Positions 8,472 to 17,485 of a DNA stretch of 64,000 nt are shown here, one piece after another. The notes under the pieces are model-generated. The model saw only the letters and a list, made by a program, of their open reading frames with translations. It was not told the DNA's origin and did no database searches. This stretch comes from Eutrophocola salsuginis (GTDB lineage Bacteria; Pseudomonadota; Gammaproteobacteria; Pseudomonadales; Pseudohongiellaceae). The first letter of the stretch is position 1. Each line of letters begins with the position of its first letter. The translations under genes were made by a program, and so were the position numbers. The stretch is from assembly GCA_038147195.1 (NCBI GenBank), contig JAYQTB010000004.1, forward strand, positions 1,798,001 through 1,862,000, read 5' to 3'.

Positions 8472-9527
8472 ATGGCAACTATCAGTAAACGTGTTTCTCA
8501 AATCTCCGGTAAGATTACTTGGCGGGTTCGAATAAGGCGAATCGGCTATCCTGAAGTAAGCAAATCCTTTTCTCGTAAAACTGACGCTCAGCTCTGGGCT
8601 GATCAAGCTGCGTCCAACTTATTCAATGAGCACTCGGAAATTGCTCTTTCCAGCAGAAACCACCTTCTTAAAGACGTATTTAGGTCGTATGAGCCTGAAA
8701 TACTGCAACGCCTGAAAGATCCCTATACCCGCCTAAAACATCTGAATTTCTGGGAAAAAGAACTTGGCAATGCCCCACTTCGCTCGATAAATACTAATCT
8801 TATCAGGGCCATACGCAATAAATTGAGGCTTAGTGTCTCTGATTCAACCACTAATCGCTATGTAGCCTCGCTTAGTGCCGCTTTGACTTTTGCTGAGAGA
8901 GAACTTGAGTGGATTGATAAGAATCCTGCTCTAAAGCTAAAAAAGCTTAAGGAACCCCCCGGACGAACGAGATTCTTGAGCAACGAGGAAAGAGCCAGGC
9001 TGCTTAAGGCTTCTAAATCTCTCACAAAATATCCTGAGATGAACGTAATCATAATTCTCGCCATAACAACCGGGATGAGGCGAGGCGAGATTTTAAAATT
9101 ACGCTGGGTAGACTGCGACCTCTCTTCTAAGCGAATAATAGTAAGAGATACCAAAAATGGTGAAACTCGCTCTGTTCCCCTTGTTGGCTTATCTCTTGAT
9201 ACACTGACCATTTGGAGCAAAGTGCGTCCAACCATTCCAAACTCACTAATTTTTCCGGCACATCCTAGTGCAAGCCACTCGCAGATTTTTCATCTTGATC
9301 ATGCCTGGCGACAAATCAAAAAGGACGCAGGTTTAGAAGATTTTCGTTTTCATGACCTGCGACATACTGCGGCAAGTTATCTTGCTATGAGTGGCGCCGG
9401 GCTTCGGGAAATTGGAGACATACTGGGCCACAAGTCCATCTCAATGACTATGCGTTATAGCCATCTTACAGATGATTTTAAATACACAGCAATCTCACGG
9501 ATGGTGAGCACCATATTTGGAGACTAA
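8472..9527 (+). CDS. Tyrosine site-specific integrase
   Basis: A 351-residue phage-type integrase that catalyses island integration at the adjacent tRNA. The N-terminal SAM-like core-binding domain is followed by the catalytic domain with all expected residues: Arg in TTGMRRGEI, Lys in RDTKNGETRS, His-x-x-Arg in FHDLRHTAASYL, His in LGHKS, and the nucleophile Tyr in MRYSHL. It lies about 230 bases from the tRNA end and is directed into the island. Its stop overlaps the start of the next small gene by one base (TAATG), so the following genes may be co-expressed. Confidence 0.96.
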   Translation: MATISKRVSQISGKITWRVRIRRIGYPEVSKSFSRKTDAQLWADQAASNLFNEHSEIALSSRNHLLKDVFRSYEPEILQRLKDPYTRLKHLNFWEKELGNAPLRSINTNLIRAIRNKLRLSVSDSTTNRYVASLSAALTFAERELEWIDKNPALKLKKLKEPPGRTRFLSNEERARLLKASKSLTKYPEMNVIIILAITTGMRRGEILKLRWVDCDLSSKRIIVRDTKNGETRSVPLVGLSLDTLTIWSKVRPTIPNSLIFPAHPSASHSQIFHLDHAWRQIKKDAGLEDFRFHDLRHTAASYLAMSGAGLREIGDILGHKSISMTMRYSHLTDDFKYTAISRMVSTIFGD

Positions 9528-9769
9528 TGATGATAGAAAAAACTATTGAAAATGCCTCAAATTCACCTTTCACAACAGTTCTGAACTTTTCGGAAATCTA
9601 TCCAGAATTTTCGGCAGGCGCACTCAGGTGGTTAATTTTTAATCGTCGAGAGGAGCTCTTAAGGCATGGAGTAATTAGATATTGGGGAAGAAAAGTACTA
9701 ATTCATAAAGAGAACTTCTTCGAATTCATTATGCAAAACAATACTGCACAAATCGCAGCACGATATTGA
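9527..9769 (+). CDS. Small predicted DNA-binding protein
   Basis: An 80-residue protein starting in the TAATG overlap with the integrase stop. The pattern FSEIYPEFSAGALRWLIFNR...VIRYWGRKVLIHKENFFEFI resembles small winged-helix or MerR-like proteins often found beside integrases, in which a recognition-type helix is followed by an R-x-GRKVLI beta segment. A role as accessory recombination directionality factor or regulator is inferred from this and from position. No enzymatic motif is present. Confidence 0.72.
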   Translation: MMIEKTIENASNSPFTTVLNFSEIYPEFSAGALRWLIFNRREELLRHGVIRYWGRKVLIHKENFFEFIMQNNTAQIAARY

Positions 9770-9801
9770 TTGATTTTTGAGATTAACTGAATTTGAGGAA
9801 T

Positions 9802-9996
9802 ATGTTTCCAATGACAGCCGGCTTACCTTCTCGACTTCTTACTCCCCAAGAAACTGCTGAATATCTCTCAGTATCTAAGCGCACTTTGAAACGTCTCGTC
9901 TCAGAAAAAAAACTGGCTGCCATCAAAGTCAGAGGTGCAATGCGTTTCAGATTTAAAGACATAGAGGCTTTCATTGAAAGGAGTCACTGGGCATGA
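9802..9996 (+). CDS. Excisionase-family helix-turn-helix protein
   Basis: About 64 residues. The LLTPQETAEYLSVSKRTLKR segment is a MerR-like helix-turn-helix of the excisionase (HTH_17) family, followed by AAIKVRGAMRFRFKDIEAFI, the usual wing and terminal helix. GAGGA precedes ATG 9802 closely; ATG 9811 is an alternative start with better spacing. Placed after the integrase, it probably directs excision or regulates the island. Its last four bases (ATGA) overlap the next gene. Confidence 0.82.
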   Translation: MFPMTAGLPSRLLTPQETAEYLSVSKRTLKRLVSEKKLAAIKVRGAMRFRFKDIEAFIERSHWA

Positions 9997-10175
9997 AATT
10001 ACCGCATCAATTTGGGCTTTGTACCCCTAAATCTGAAAATAGTGAAATACTATATATAGTATTCATAACCATTAATTTAGCCATATTATCACTATATGTT
10101 GTGTTTTACTTGATTTGGCTTCTCTTGTCATTTACTGTCCGCAATCTTCGTTCACACGGCATTTTGGTGGCTTGA
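9993..10175 (+). CDS. Small membrane protein, unknown
   Basis: A 60-residue protein whose ATG overlaps the excisionase stop (ATGA), which favours it being translated. A hydrophobic stretch of about 30 residues (from ILYIVFITINLA to LIWLLLSF) predicts one or two membrane helices, followed by a short basic tail. I do not recognise a family. The next coding frame begins one base after its stop. Confidence 0.5.
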   Translation: MKLPHQFGLCTPKSENSEILYIVFITINLAILSLYVVFYLIWLLLSFTVRNLRSHGILVA

Positions 10176-10176
10176 T

Positions 10177-11939
10177 ATGACAGTTCATAATTCTTTTGCT
10201 GACAATCGACAAATTAATCTAGCAACCCTTAGAGAACAAGTTTTGGAAAATTACGATCTGTCATTCCCTCGGAGACGAGAGATTGCCTCTGCAATCAACA
10301 CATTGTCTAAATGGTCTTCATTACCATTGGACACTATGCCAGCATCAGTAACATATCTTAGAGAAATATTTAAAGATCTACACCCCGATCTATTAGGGGT
10401 TAGCAAGCGCCGACTGCAGAATGTGCGAGCGCTAATACTCGCGGGCTTCCGGGCTCAGGGACTCAGCACTAAATTGTCCTGATATATGGAACCTATGAAT
10501 ATCGAATGGGCTGAATTATGGAACCTAATCGATGGGAAGACCTACTTTAAAACAGAACTCAGCCGTTTTTTCCATTTTTGCTCAAAGCAACAGGTGGCAC
10601 CTGCAAGTGTGACTGATGATATTTCTCAGGACTACCTCAGAGCCTTGGAAGATGAGACATTAATCAAAAACCCGAAAGTGCGCCATCAATCAGTCTGCCG
10701 CGTATGGAACAAGTGTAGCCAAATCTATCAAAATGCTGGCTGGCCGCAAGCCACATTGACGATACCTAAGTATGACGAACGTCTTTATGGGATCGATGAG
10801 AGTCTCGTTCCCGAATGCATTAAAAAAGACCTCGAGAAGTATCTTAGCTATCTGACAGGGGCAGACCCCTTCTCCGCACACCCTATGCCCTTTAAACCTA
10901 ACAGCTTAAAAGCGGTTAAAGGACATTTTTGGCGATATCTGTCAGCGCTTCATCACCAGGAGTAGACTTACATGAATACGCGAATTTGTCCGAATTAGTC
11001 TCCCAGAGATGTTTAAACGCGGAATGCGTTGGTTTTGGGAGAGAAATAAGTGCCAGACTTCTAAGTATATTGGCGAAATCGCTTGGACTATAAGAAGTTA
11101 TGCTGTCAAGCATCTGGAGGCCGATGAGGAAACAGTCAATTTTTATACGAATTCGCTCAGGAGCCTTAGAGTACCCCAGGAAGGACTAAGTGATAAAAAT
11201 CAAACTGCCATGGCACAGTTTGATGACCCTAGGGTTGTCGAGAAATATGTCAGTCTTCCGCCGCTACTATGGACCAAGGCAGAAAAATACGTAAGACTGT
11301 GTGTACACACCGCATCTCAAGAAAAGCACATTTCATGGTTCAATCCGCAGTTGCGATTGAAATACTAATCTTTGCACCGATGCGAATCAGCAATCTTCAG
11401 GGACTCCGGCTTGACGAACATCTCAACTGGATGGGCGGGCGAATTCGCATCTCGATTCCGCGAGAACAGGTAAAAACAATCAGGCACTAGAATATCTTCT
11501 GCCTGAAAGTGTTAGCAAAAGAATCAAGGAATACGTATCTAATCACCGTGGATGTCTCAGTGAATCAGAGAACCCTTACTTGTTTCCCGGTCGTACTGTA
11601 CATCCGAAAGACTGTTCCGCCCTTCGCAATCAAATACGCAACACGCTCTGGAATGAAGCAGGCATCAAACTTACGCCTCATCAATTTCGTCATGTTGCTG
11701 CAAAGATACTACTGGACTCAAAACCTGGATATTACGAGGTGGTGCGAAAAGTGCTCGGACACAAGTCTCTGAGTACAACATATAGCCACTATGCAGGCGC
11801 AGAAACGAAAGCAGCTATCAAACTTTATGATGATGTCATTATTCAGCATAGACGCAAACCAATAACCAGGTTGAGCCAAGGGATTTCCACTGAACCTCCA
11901 TTTATAGATCCACTGCAGTTTTTTGGAGGGAAGAAGTGA
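10177..11939 (+). pseudogene. Tyrosine recombinase, disrupted (first of a tandem pair)
   Basis: Conceptually one recombinase of roughly 580 codons. The N-terminal part (SFPRRREIASAINTLSKW, VSKRRLQNVRALILAGF) and the second part (WNKCSQIYQNAGWPQATLTI) are in the same frame but split by an in-frame TGA at 10480-10482. Further frameshifts occur near 10960, 11005, 11330 and 11480. The catalytic domain is recognisable: Arg in FAPMRISNLQGL, His-x-x-Arg in LTPHQFRHVAAK, LGHKS, and Tyr in STTYSHYAG. The remnant ends in a four-base overlap with the next recombinase gene, as in the two- or three-recombinase cassettes seen on islands. It cannot encode a functional protein as read. Confidence 0.8.
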
Positions 11940-13012
11940 GCAAATCACAACCGACAGCTGTGAAATTTGACAAATGGCCGGAGAAGGATAAGCATCTCTG
12001 GAAAAGCGCAATTAGCAAGGGAGACTTTCTCGAGCCTGATGGCGCAGGCGCACACCGGGCTGAAGCCACGAAAATGCAAGTCCAGAAAGGCTATGGCAAA
12101 TGGATTTTCCATCTTGAGGGTGAGGGCATACTCTTAGGGGCAGATGAGCAGAGGCCTAGTCAAAGACTTAATTTGATTGTGTTACGATCATACATAAAAC
12201 GACTTGAGAGCCAAGGACTCGCTTCGCAAACGATTGCATCAAGGGTGACAGACCTAGTTGAAGCAATTCGAGTAATGGAGCCAAAATCAGACCTCATCAC
12301 GATCAAAAAACTTGCAGTTCACATGCAAAAGCGGGCGAGTCCATCACGGAAAAAACACATAAGAATAAGACCCCCAGGAGAAATATGGCAAGCCTGCCTA
12401 TCGTTTATGCATCAACTGGCATCAGAGACTTCATCGCCAAGTATCAGCAGAGCGTCAAATTACCGAGATTCTCTTGTTCTAGGCTTACTCGCACTGCGAC
12501 CAATGCGACGGCGAAACCTGTCGCAATTAATTCTCGGAGAGCATTTAAATTTAAAAGATTGCGTATGGGAATGTGCAATTCCTGACAAAGAGACAAAAGA
12601 TGGTTTACCAATTAACTTCACTCTTCCGTCGGAAAATAATTTCATGTTGGTATTTCAACGCTATTTGCAAACCGAACGCCAAGTGCTACTAAAAGAGGGT
12701 CAAGTTGGCCTGAACGAGATTGGATTTCTGAAAGGGCCGCTTTGGATTTCTACTAGAGGTAAAGTAATGTCTGCACATGCAATATACTACGCTGTCATCA
12801 GAATTTCCGAAAAGCTTTTTGGCGCTCCAATTAACCCTCATCTATTACGCGATTGTGCAGTCAGCGAAATATCGATTAAATCGCCAGAGAATATTTTTTC
12901 AGCAAGTCGAATACTTAATCACACCTCGCTCAAAACGACCTTATCTAACTACGAGCAATCTTCCATGTTATCGGCCTCTGAAAAACTTTATTCAGTTTTT
13001 GATGAAATTTGA
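11936..13012 (+). CDS. Tyrosine recombinase (second of a tandem pair)
   Basis: A 358-residue protein starting with GTG at 11936 inside the stop of the preceding recombinase remnant. The C-terminal half shows a divergent tyrosine-recombinase active site: Arg in LRPMRRRNLSQL, His-x-x-Arg in INPHLLRDCAVSEI, His in LNHTSLKTTL and the nucleophile candidate in SNYEQS. The N-terminal half has no clear domain. It is intact although its partner is broken. Its cognate site is unknown; the tRNA integration is better explained by the integrase at 8472. Confidence 0.82.
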   Translation: MSKSQPTAVKFDKWPEKDKHLWKSAISKGDFLEPDGAGAHRAEATKMQVQKGYGKWIFHLEGEGILLGADEQRPSQRLNLIVLRSYIKRLESQGLASQTIASRVTDLVEAIRVMEPKSDLITIKKLAVHMQKRASPSRKKHIRIRPPGEIWQACLSFMHQLASETSSPSISRASNYRDSLVLGLLALRPMRRRNLSQLILGEHLNLKDCVWECAIPDKETKDGLPINFTLPSENNFMLVFQRYLQTERQVLLKEGQVGLNEIGFLKGPLWISTRGKVMSAHAIYYAVIRISEKLFGAPINPHLLRDCAVSEISIKSPENIFSASRILNHTSLKTTLSNYEQSSMLSASEKLYSVFDEI

Positions 13013-13218
13013 TTTTTTATTGGCGATACATAACAAAAGGTAAGAAGTAATAAATTAATATGTTATATATTTACCTTATATTTCAGTTACTATTATTTTT
13101 CATCAAACTTTCTTTGACTAGATTGACATGCCGGGTATCCTTTCAAATATCGCAAATTGTTCCGTAACTGGATAAACACATAATATTTTCTTATTAATTA
13201 AATCCAGGATTTATATTA

Positions 13219-14014
13219 GTGACTTCTAAACGTCATCGTGGGCAATATGACCCTAATCACTCTGCACCATATGAAATATCCCGTGGCAAAATTGAAACTT
13301 TGTTAAGTGCAATGCTTGTTTCTGGCTTGATCGAGTAGCAAAAGTCCCTTTCCCATCAATTCCGTCATTTAATCTTAACTCTAATACAGACAAATTATTA
13401 AAACGTGACCTAGACAAATATCGAGGTAAATCCTCACACCCAATTATGTCTTATTACGGTTACAACCATTTGATACCTTTTGAGCACTCCGACCTAAAAA
13501 ATGGGAATCTTCATTACATTTTGGCGTTGACGATACATACTTCAATACTATACATCATGAAACTAATCTATTGATTGGAGGTGGTTTAGATGATATTTGA
13601 TAGATTCAAGCAAAAATATATTACATATTGTTGACTATAAGAGCACATCAAACCAATCAAACAATCCTCATCCCGTAAGTCTTGATGGTATTTGGAAGGA
13701 AGGGTATAAGCGACAAATGGAGATCTACCAATGGATTATGAGAAGAAAAGGTTTTGATGTATCAGACCTAGGATTTTTTTTATATGTTGATGGACTACAC
13801 GCAGATATCCCAGGGATGATAGATGAGGACCCCAATTTGGGACAATGAAATTTAAAACATCTATTCTTGAATATGTTGGCAATACATCTTGGATTGAACC
13901 ATTGCTCTACGATATCAAAAATACTTTGTCCATGAAAACTGCCCTGATCATAACGCAGATTGTGAACACGGGAAATTCCTCGAAGGTGTTCTCAATATTT
14001 GCCTGGAAAGATAA
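13219..14014 (+). pseudogene. PD-(D/E)XK nuclease-family gene, disrupted
   Basis: Protein-like segments run through three frames. GTG 13219 opens SKRHRGQYDPNHSAPYEISR. After a shift near 13310 come KCNACFWLDRVAKVPFPSI and NSNTDKLLKRDLDKYRG. After another near 13500 comes HIVDYKSTSNQ, then QMEIYQWIMRRKGFDVSDL, and finally CPDHNADCEHGKFLEGVL ending at 14014. The DYKST motif with downstream helix and the CxxCFWLDR box are hallmarks of Cas4/RecB-like PD-(D/E)XK nuclease-family proteins. It is likely a former defence or repair nuclease now inactive through at least three frameshifts. The gap 13013-13218 before it is AT-rich and holds no gene. Confidence 0.7.
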
Positions 14015-14039
14015 TGTACTCTTACATTGAACTTAAAAA

Positions 14040-14663
14040 TACCATGCTAAATATAAGAACACTGAGCCAATAAGTTACAATCTAAGAATTCATAGATCAC
14101 TTAGCTGGCTAAGCAAAGCAGAGCAAGAGAACGATCTTGATGTGAAATTTATCCTTTTATGGATAAGTTTCAATGCTGCATATGCTCAGAGAATTAATTC
14201 CAAAGCAAATATCACAGAAAAAGTTTTTATAGCTTTGTTTCGACTATTGTCTTTATGATAAAGATAAGCTTATTGATGACTATCTATGGAAATCGTATAG
14301 CGGGTCTGATAAGATTACTTCTAAAAATAAATATATATTTGACAAATTCTGGCTCTATCAAGAGGGCGAAATATCAGATGACGTTTATAAAGAATTTTTG
14401 AAAAGGCTAACAAAGAAGCAATTAAAGCATTAGAGACGCAAGATACAACTACGATCTTAGCAATATTACTAAGAAGGATATGGACACTTAGAAACCAAAT
14501 ATTACATGGTGGCTCAACATGGAACAGCAAGATAAATCGTAGCCAAATCAATGATGCAACCCGAATATTATCCCACTTAGTTCCGATAATTCTCGAAATT
14601 ATGATAAGCAATCCATCAATTAAATGGCCAGAGGGGATATATCCGCCAGTTGATAAAATATAG
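14040..14663 (+). pseudogene. HEPN-domain protein, disrupted
   Basis: The decayed frame begins with SYNLRIHRSLSWLSKAEQEN and FILLWISFNAAYAQRIN, shifts near 14240 and again near 14400, and ends with LRRIWTLRNQILHGGSTWNS and LSHLVPIILEIM before a stop at 14663. The RNQILH element in a helical context is the R-N-x-x-x-H motif of HEPN RNases, and the surrounding pattern matches a widespread HEPN family of unknown role. It directly follows the PD-(D/E)XK remnant, so the pair may once have formed one defence unit. Confidence 0.65.
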
Positions 14664-14725
14664 ATAAATTAATATCAGTTAGATCAAAATATTATAGATA
14701 CATGTATTTTTAAAAAGTAGAAATA

Positions 14726-14926
14726 TTATTTCATTACTTTTAGAAGAAAATAAATATTAAAAGGTAGGGTAAGTAAGAAAAAACTATTATACCAATGCGA
14801 ATTCTCGTCAGCCACAAAAGCAGGAGTCGCTAATTCAAAAGTGACGAATAAGAAGGCCTGAATCAAGAATAATATTAAGAGAAATAAGATACTTATAGAT
14901 TTAAGAATTTTTTTGAAATTAATCAT
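14726..14926 (-). CDS. Small hydrophobic protein, doubtful
   Basis: A 66-residue frame with two predicted membrane helices (SISILFLLILFLIQAFLFVTF and FLLTLPFNIYFLLKVM) on the strand opposite its neighbours. No good ribosome-binding site precedes the ATG. AT-rich DNA readily produces hydrophobic chance frames, so the call is weak. Confidence 0.3.
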   Translation of the reverse strand: MINFKKILKSISILFLLILFLIQAFLFVTFELATPAFVADENSHWYNSFFLLTLPFNIYFLLKVMK

Positions 14927-14981
14927 ATGAACCGATTTAAGAAAGGTAAGAACGATATACCCAATAAATTATCTGAGTTTT

Positions 14982-15242
14982 ATGGGGTCTCATATAGCCG
15001 AAATAGCTTCAAATGACCAAAAATTATGGAAGTCAAATAGAGTTCGTCAAGAATATTTATTCTGTGGTGTTGTCAATCTCTTCCAACGTGCTTGGGAAAT
15101 AACCGAGGAACAGCATTACATAATCTCAGCGGTTTACCAAAAGATAGATAAGATTCAAAATAATATTCCGCTAGATGGTACAGAACCAAACATAACATTT
15201 GAAGAATTCACCGAATGGAATGTTAGATACCCTATTGATTGA
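14982..15242 (+). CDS. Hypothetical 86-residue protein
   Basis: A complete small frame beginning MGSHIAEIAS and ending GTEPNITFEEFTEWNVRYPI. I do not recognise a family. The C-terminal PLDGTEP...EEF...RYPID pattern is repeated in a decayed frame about 300 bases downstream, which shows that the sequence was under protein-coding constraint and was duplicated. Both the annotated start and any function are uncertain. Confidence 0.5.
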   Translation: MGSHIAEIASNDQKLWKSNRVRQEYLFCGVVNLFQRAWEITEEQHYIISAVYQKIDKIQNNIPLDGTEPNITFEEFTEWNVRYPID

Positions 15243-15245
15243 CTC

Positions 15246-15555
15246 CAATATAAATAGATTTAAAAGACATCCTAATGCAGGGCCTGCTCCCATGAGCGAA
15301 TTCTATTCCAATTCTTATTGGGCAAGTGTATTTATTAGTATTCCTGCAATACAAAATTCAGACAGATTTAGGCAGGAACTTTTTTTTGCAGTGTATTCGT
15401 TAGCCGCCAGCCCGAATTAAACTTGAGCAATCATAAATTTTGCAATATCCGAAAAATGGCGAAAAGTAGTTAATGAAGAGCCATTGGACTGCACAGAACC
15501 TTTTGTAACCAGTGAGGAATTTTCAGAGCGGGGTATTAGATATCCTATAGATTGA
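15246..15555 (+). pseudogene. Decayed tandem paralogue of the 86-residue gene
   Basis: The last part (15451-15555) reads EKWRKVVNEEPLDCTEPFVT then SEEFSERGIRYPID and stop. It aligns with the C-terminus of the preceding 86-residue protein through PLDxTEPxxTxEEFxExxxRYPID. The preceding stretch carries another protein-like segment (RFKRHPNAGPAPMSEFYSNS) in a different frame, interrupted by a stop at 15418-15420. It is a frameshifted second copy, or the end of a longer related gene. Confidence 0.5.
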
Positions 15556-15607
15556 AAAAATTGACATTTTTACATCTTTTTAATAAGATATAAGTACATT
15601 TTGAGAG

Positions 15608-15690
15608 GGCTGACGCCCCGCCAACCTGCAGCTGAGCAAGGTGGTATCCCATCAGGGAAATGTGGCCTTTGGGCAACACCAGCGTCGGCC
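15608..15690 (+). ncRNA. Structured RNA, resembling c4-type antisense RNA
   Basis: Directly visible pairing: an outer stem GGCTGACGC (15608-15616) with GCGTCGGCC (15682-15690), enclosing three hairpins. These are ACCT/AGGT extended by CC/GG (15621-15644, one bulged A), TCCC-ATCA-GGGA (15647-15658), and GTGGCC/GGC...CAC (15662-15679). This gives a compact four-way junction. It lies 31 bases before a GTG-started gene whose ribosome-binding site is G-rich, and the RNA has an exposed GCCCC (15615-15619) that could pair with it. The primary sequence reminds me of c4 antisense RNAs of phages and prophages; that identity is from memory and unverified. An RNA or regulatory role is otherwise inferred. 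Confidence 0.55.
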
Positions 15691-15705
15691 TCCTTTGAGT
15701 TAACT

Positions 15706-15724
15706 CACTGGGGGTTTTTTAGTG
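15706..15724 (+). promoter_or_regulatory. Possible start-codon-sequestering hairpin
   Basis: CACT (15706-15709) can pair with AGTG (15721-15724), which contains the GTG start of the next gene; the GGGGG ribosome-binding site lies in the loop. A palindrome GAGTTAACTC (15696-15705) precedes it. The short stem is weak alone but fits regulated translation below the structured RNA. Confidence 0.35.
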
Positions 15725-16072
15725 TCTAAAAAAGTCATTTCTATCTCGCAACACCCTAATTTTGGCCCTAAAAAGCCTAGATCACGACAACGCCTGTTTG
15801 ACCTTGGTCAGCACGAATATATGGGCGCGCCCGGCTTATGCTGGAGGACCAACTATTGGGTCAAAAAAGTGGATAAAGGGAGGTATTGGGAGCTGTATTC
15901 CTCTGAAGAGACCGCTCTTCGTCAGAAAATATACTGCGGAACCTTTGAACCTGATGCCCTTCGTGATTACTTTGATGATGTCTGCTTTTGGATAGATGAG
16001 GATTTCCTACTCAGTATCGGCTTGGGACGTACAGCAGATTTACTAGAAACAGGGCATGAGATTTGTGAGTAA
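15722..16072 (+). CDS. Hypothetical 116-residue protein downstream of the structured RNA
   Basis: GTG start with GGGGG seven bases upstream. The protein begins KKVISISQHPNFGPKKPRSR and contains QHEYMGAPGLCWRTNYWVKK and an acidic C-terminal half rich in aromatic residues. I recognise no domain and see no signal peptide or membrane segment. Its position behind a c4-like RNA would suggest a phage-derived regulatory role such as an antirepressor, but this is inference from position only. It ends 55 bases from the convergent EVE-containing gene. Confidence 0.65.
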   Translation: MSKKVISISQHPNFGPKKPRSRQRLFDLGQHEYMGAPGLCWRTNYWVKKVDKGRYWELYSSEETALRQKIYCGTFEPDALRDYFDDVCFWIDEDFLLSIGLGRTADLLETGHEICE

Positions 16073-16127
16073 TTATCCATTTATACATAACGATAAACTA
16101 ATCGGAAAATTCCGATTCTTATGTCAC

Positions 16128-17485
16128 TCAAACTGGCATTACAATTGTCTGACATTCAAGAGTAGTTCTGTCACGAACAGCTGTGCCATCAAAGCATCGC
16201 CGGCACTGTTCACACGTCCCCGATATCTGCGTTCTTTCGTTGAGGGGACAAATAATTTCTGCGCGAAATTGTCGCAGATCGCAAGTTGGCTCGTACTTGT
16301 CGAAGAAAAGCACCGAGACATTCTCCAACTTTTTGATTTCTGGCACCTCGTCAGGCTCGCACTGATATGAGAAGAAGTACTGGCTAGATCGAGGAACACT
16401 TCGAAGGAATTGCTTTTTTCTGGCAAGGGAGGATTTATCCAAGCTGAAGTGAATGAAGACGTTCGGTAGATCATCGATCTTCGCAGCCCATACAGGAATG
16501 CGCGTCACCACCCACAGAACAATATCGGGCCGCTTGCGCCCCAGGTAATTGATTGCGGCAACGCTTTCTTCGAAGAGGTCTCCCCCGCCGTTCCATCTTA
16601 GAAAGCTAAGCCCTAGTTGGTCATATTCCATGGCAACTCGTTCGGCGAAGGCTAATGGATCGGATTTGAGTGAATTAAGAACCTTAGTCTGGTGACGCAA
16701 TGCGTTTGACCAGCTTGGTGCTCCAGTTGCGAAGTAGCATGTCTTGAGGCAAACAGCTGTTGGTCGACAAGTGCTGGAAATTGGTACGTTGATGCTATAG
16801 CCCGTAACCTTGTTAAACGACAGCGCAGTGTCGTAGGAGCCAATAATCTCCGGCTGCTCAAGTCTCTTCAGCTTTTCGGTCTTGCTTATTACTCGGCCTA
16901 CTCGGGTATTATCTTGAAATCGGATTTGCCTGCTTTGAGAAGCAACAAGCGCTGTGGTTGCAACTTCCGATAGGCTGTCTTGTTCCGCTGGAGACGATGC
17001 ATGCCGCGCCAGTAATTCGCTGACCACGGCTTCTCCATCCGGTACGCTCCAAGAACGCGGCGATGATCTTACGTAGATCGTCCATCCCGCGCCGCCGTTC
17101 AGACCCTGCATGAAACTTAGTCGCTCGCTGAGTGAACGAATTGGTATGGCGTTAAACAGGCTACCTCGGTTACCACTTGCACTGGCAACCGTACCGGATA
17201 AAGGCCATCCGACCAAATCGGCGTGGTGTCGTAATGGGATGGTCCGGTAACCTCCATGAAGCCTACGAAGGCCGAAACCTTGGACAAGTAGCACAAGATC
17301 CGGTCGCCGGGACGCAGACGCGCAGCAGCGCTGGCCTTTTTCTCGTTGAACCCCATTAAGCGACCACCGTGACGTTTGAACTCACGCCATGACTCGACCG
17401 TGAAAACGCCAACGAAGTACCGGGGCGACGCGGGCCGCTCACGAGAGTCAGCGCGTTTTTTCATCAGGAGCCTGCTGGGCTTCAC
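16128..17485 (-). pseudogene. EVE-domain protein fused to a gp88-like cysteine-rich domain, frameshifted
   Basis: The N-terminal half of an EVE (PUA-like, modified-base-binding) domain is clear: ASPRYFVGVFTVESWREF, LRPGDRILCYLSKVSAFVG. Its second half (SERLSFMQGLN, WTIYVRSSPRSW) is in another frame. One missing T in the run at 17154-17156 explains the break. The frame continues into a long domain with CRPTAVCLKTCYFATG, LSFLRWNGGGDLF, WVVTRIPVWA and a C-terminal cluster CPLN...CEQCRRC, a pattern I associate with phage gp88-like proteins that probably bind iron-sulfur or zinc. The ATG overlaps the hsdR stop by four bases, so it belongs to the type I restriction operon. It is either truly frameshifted or the victim of a one-base sequencing error. 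Confidence 0.72.

Noticed and set aside
15608..15690. Metabolite riboswitch such as a SAM type
   Set aside because: The fold lacks any consensus I know for metabolite riboswitches, and the downstream gene is not metabolic; antisense-type RNA fits better.
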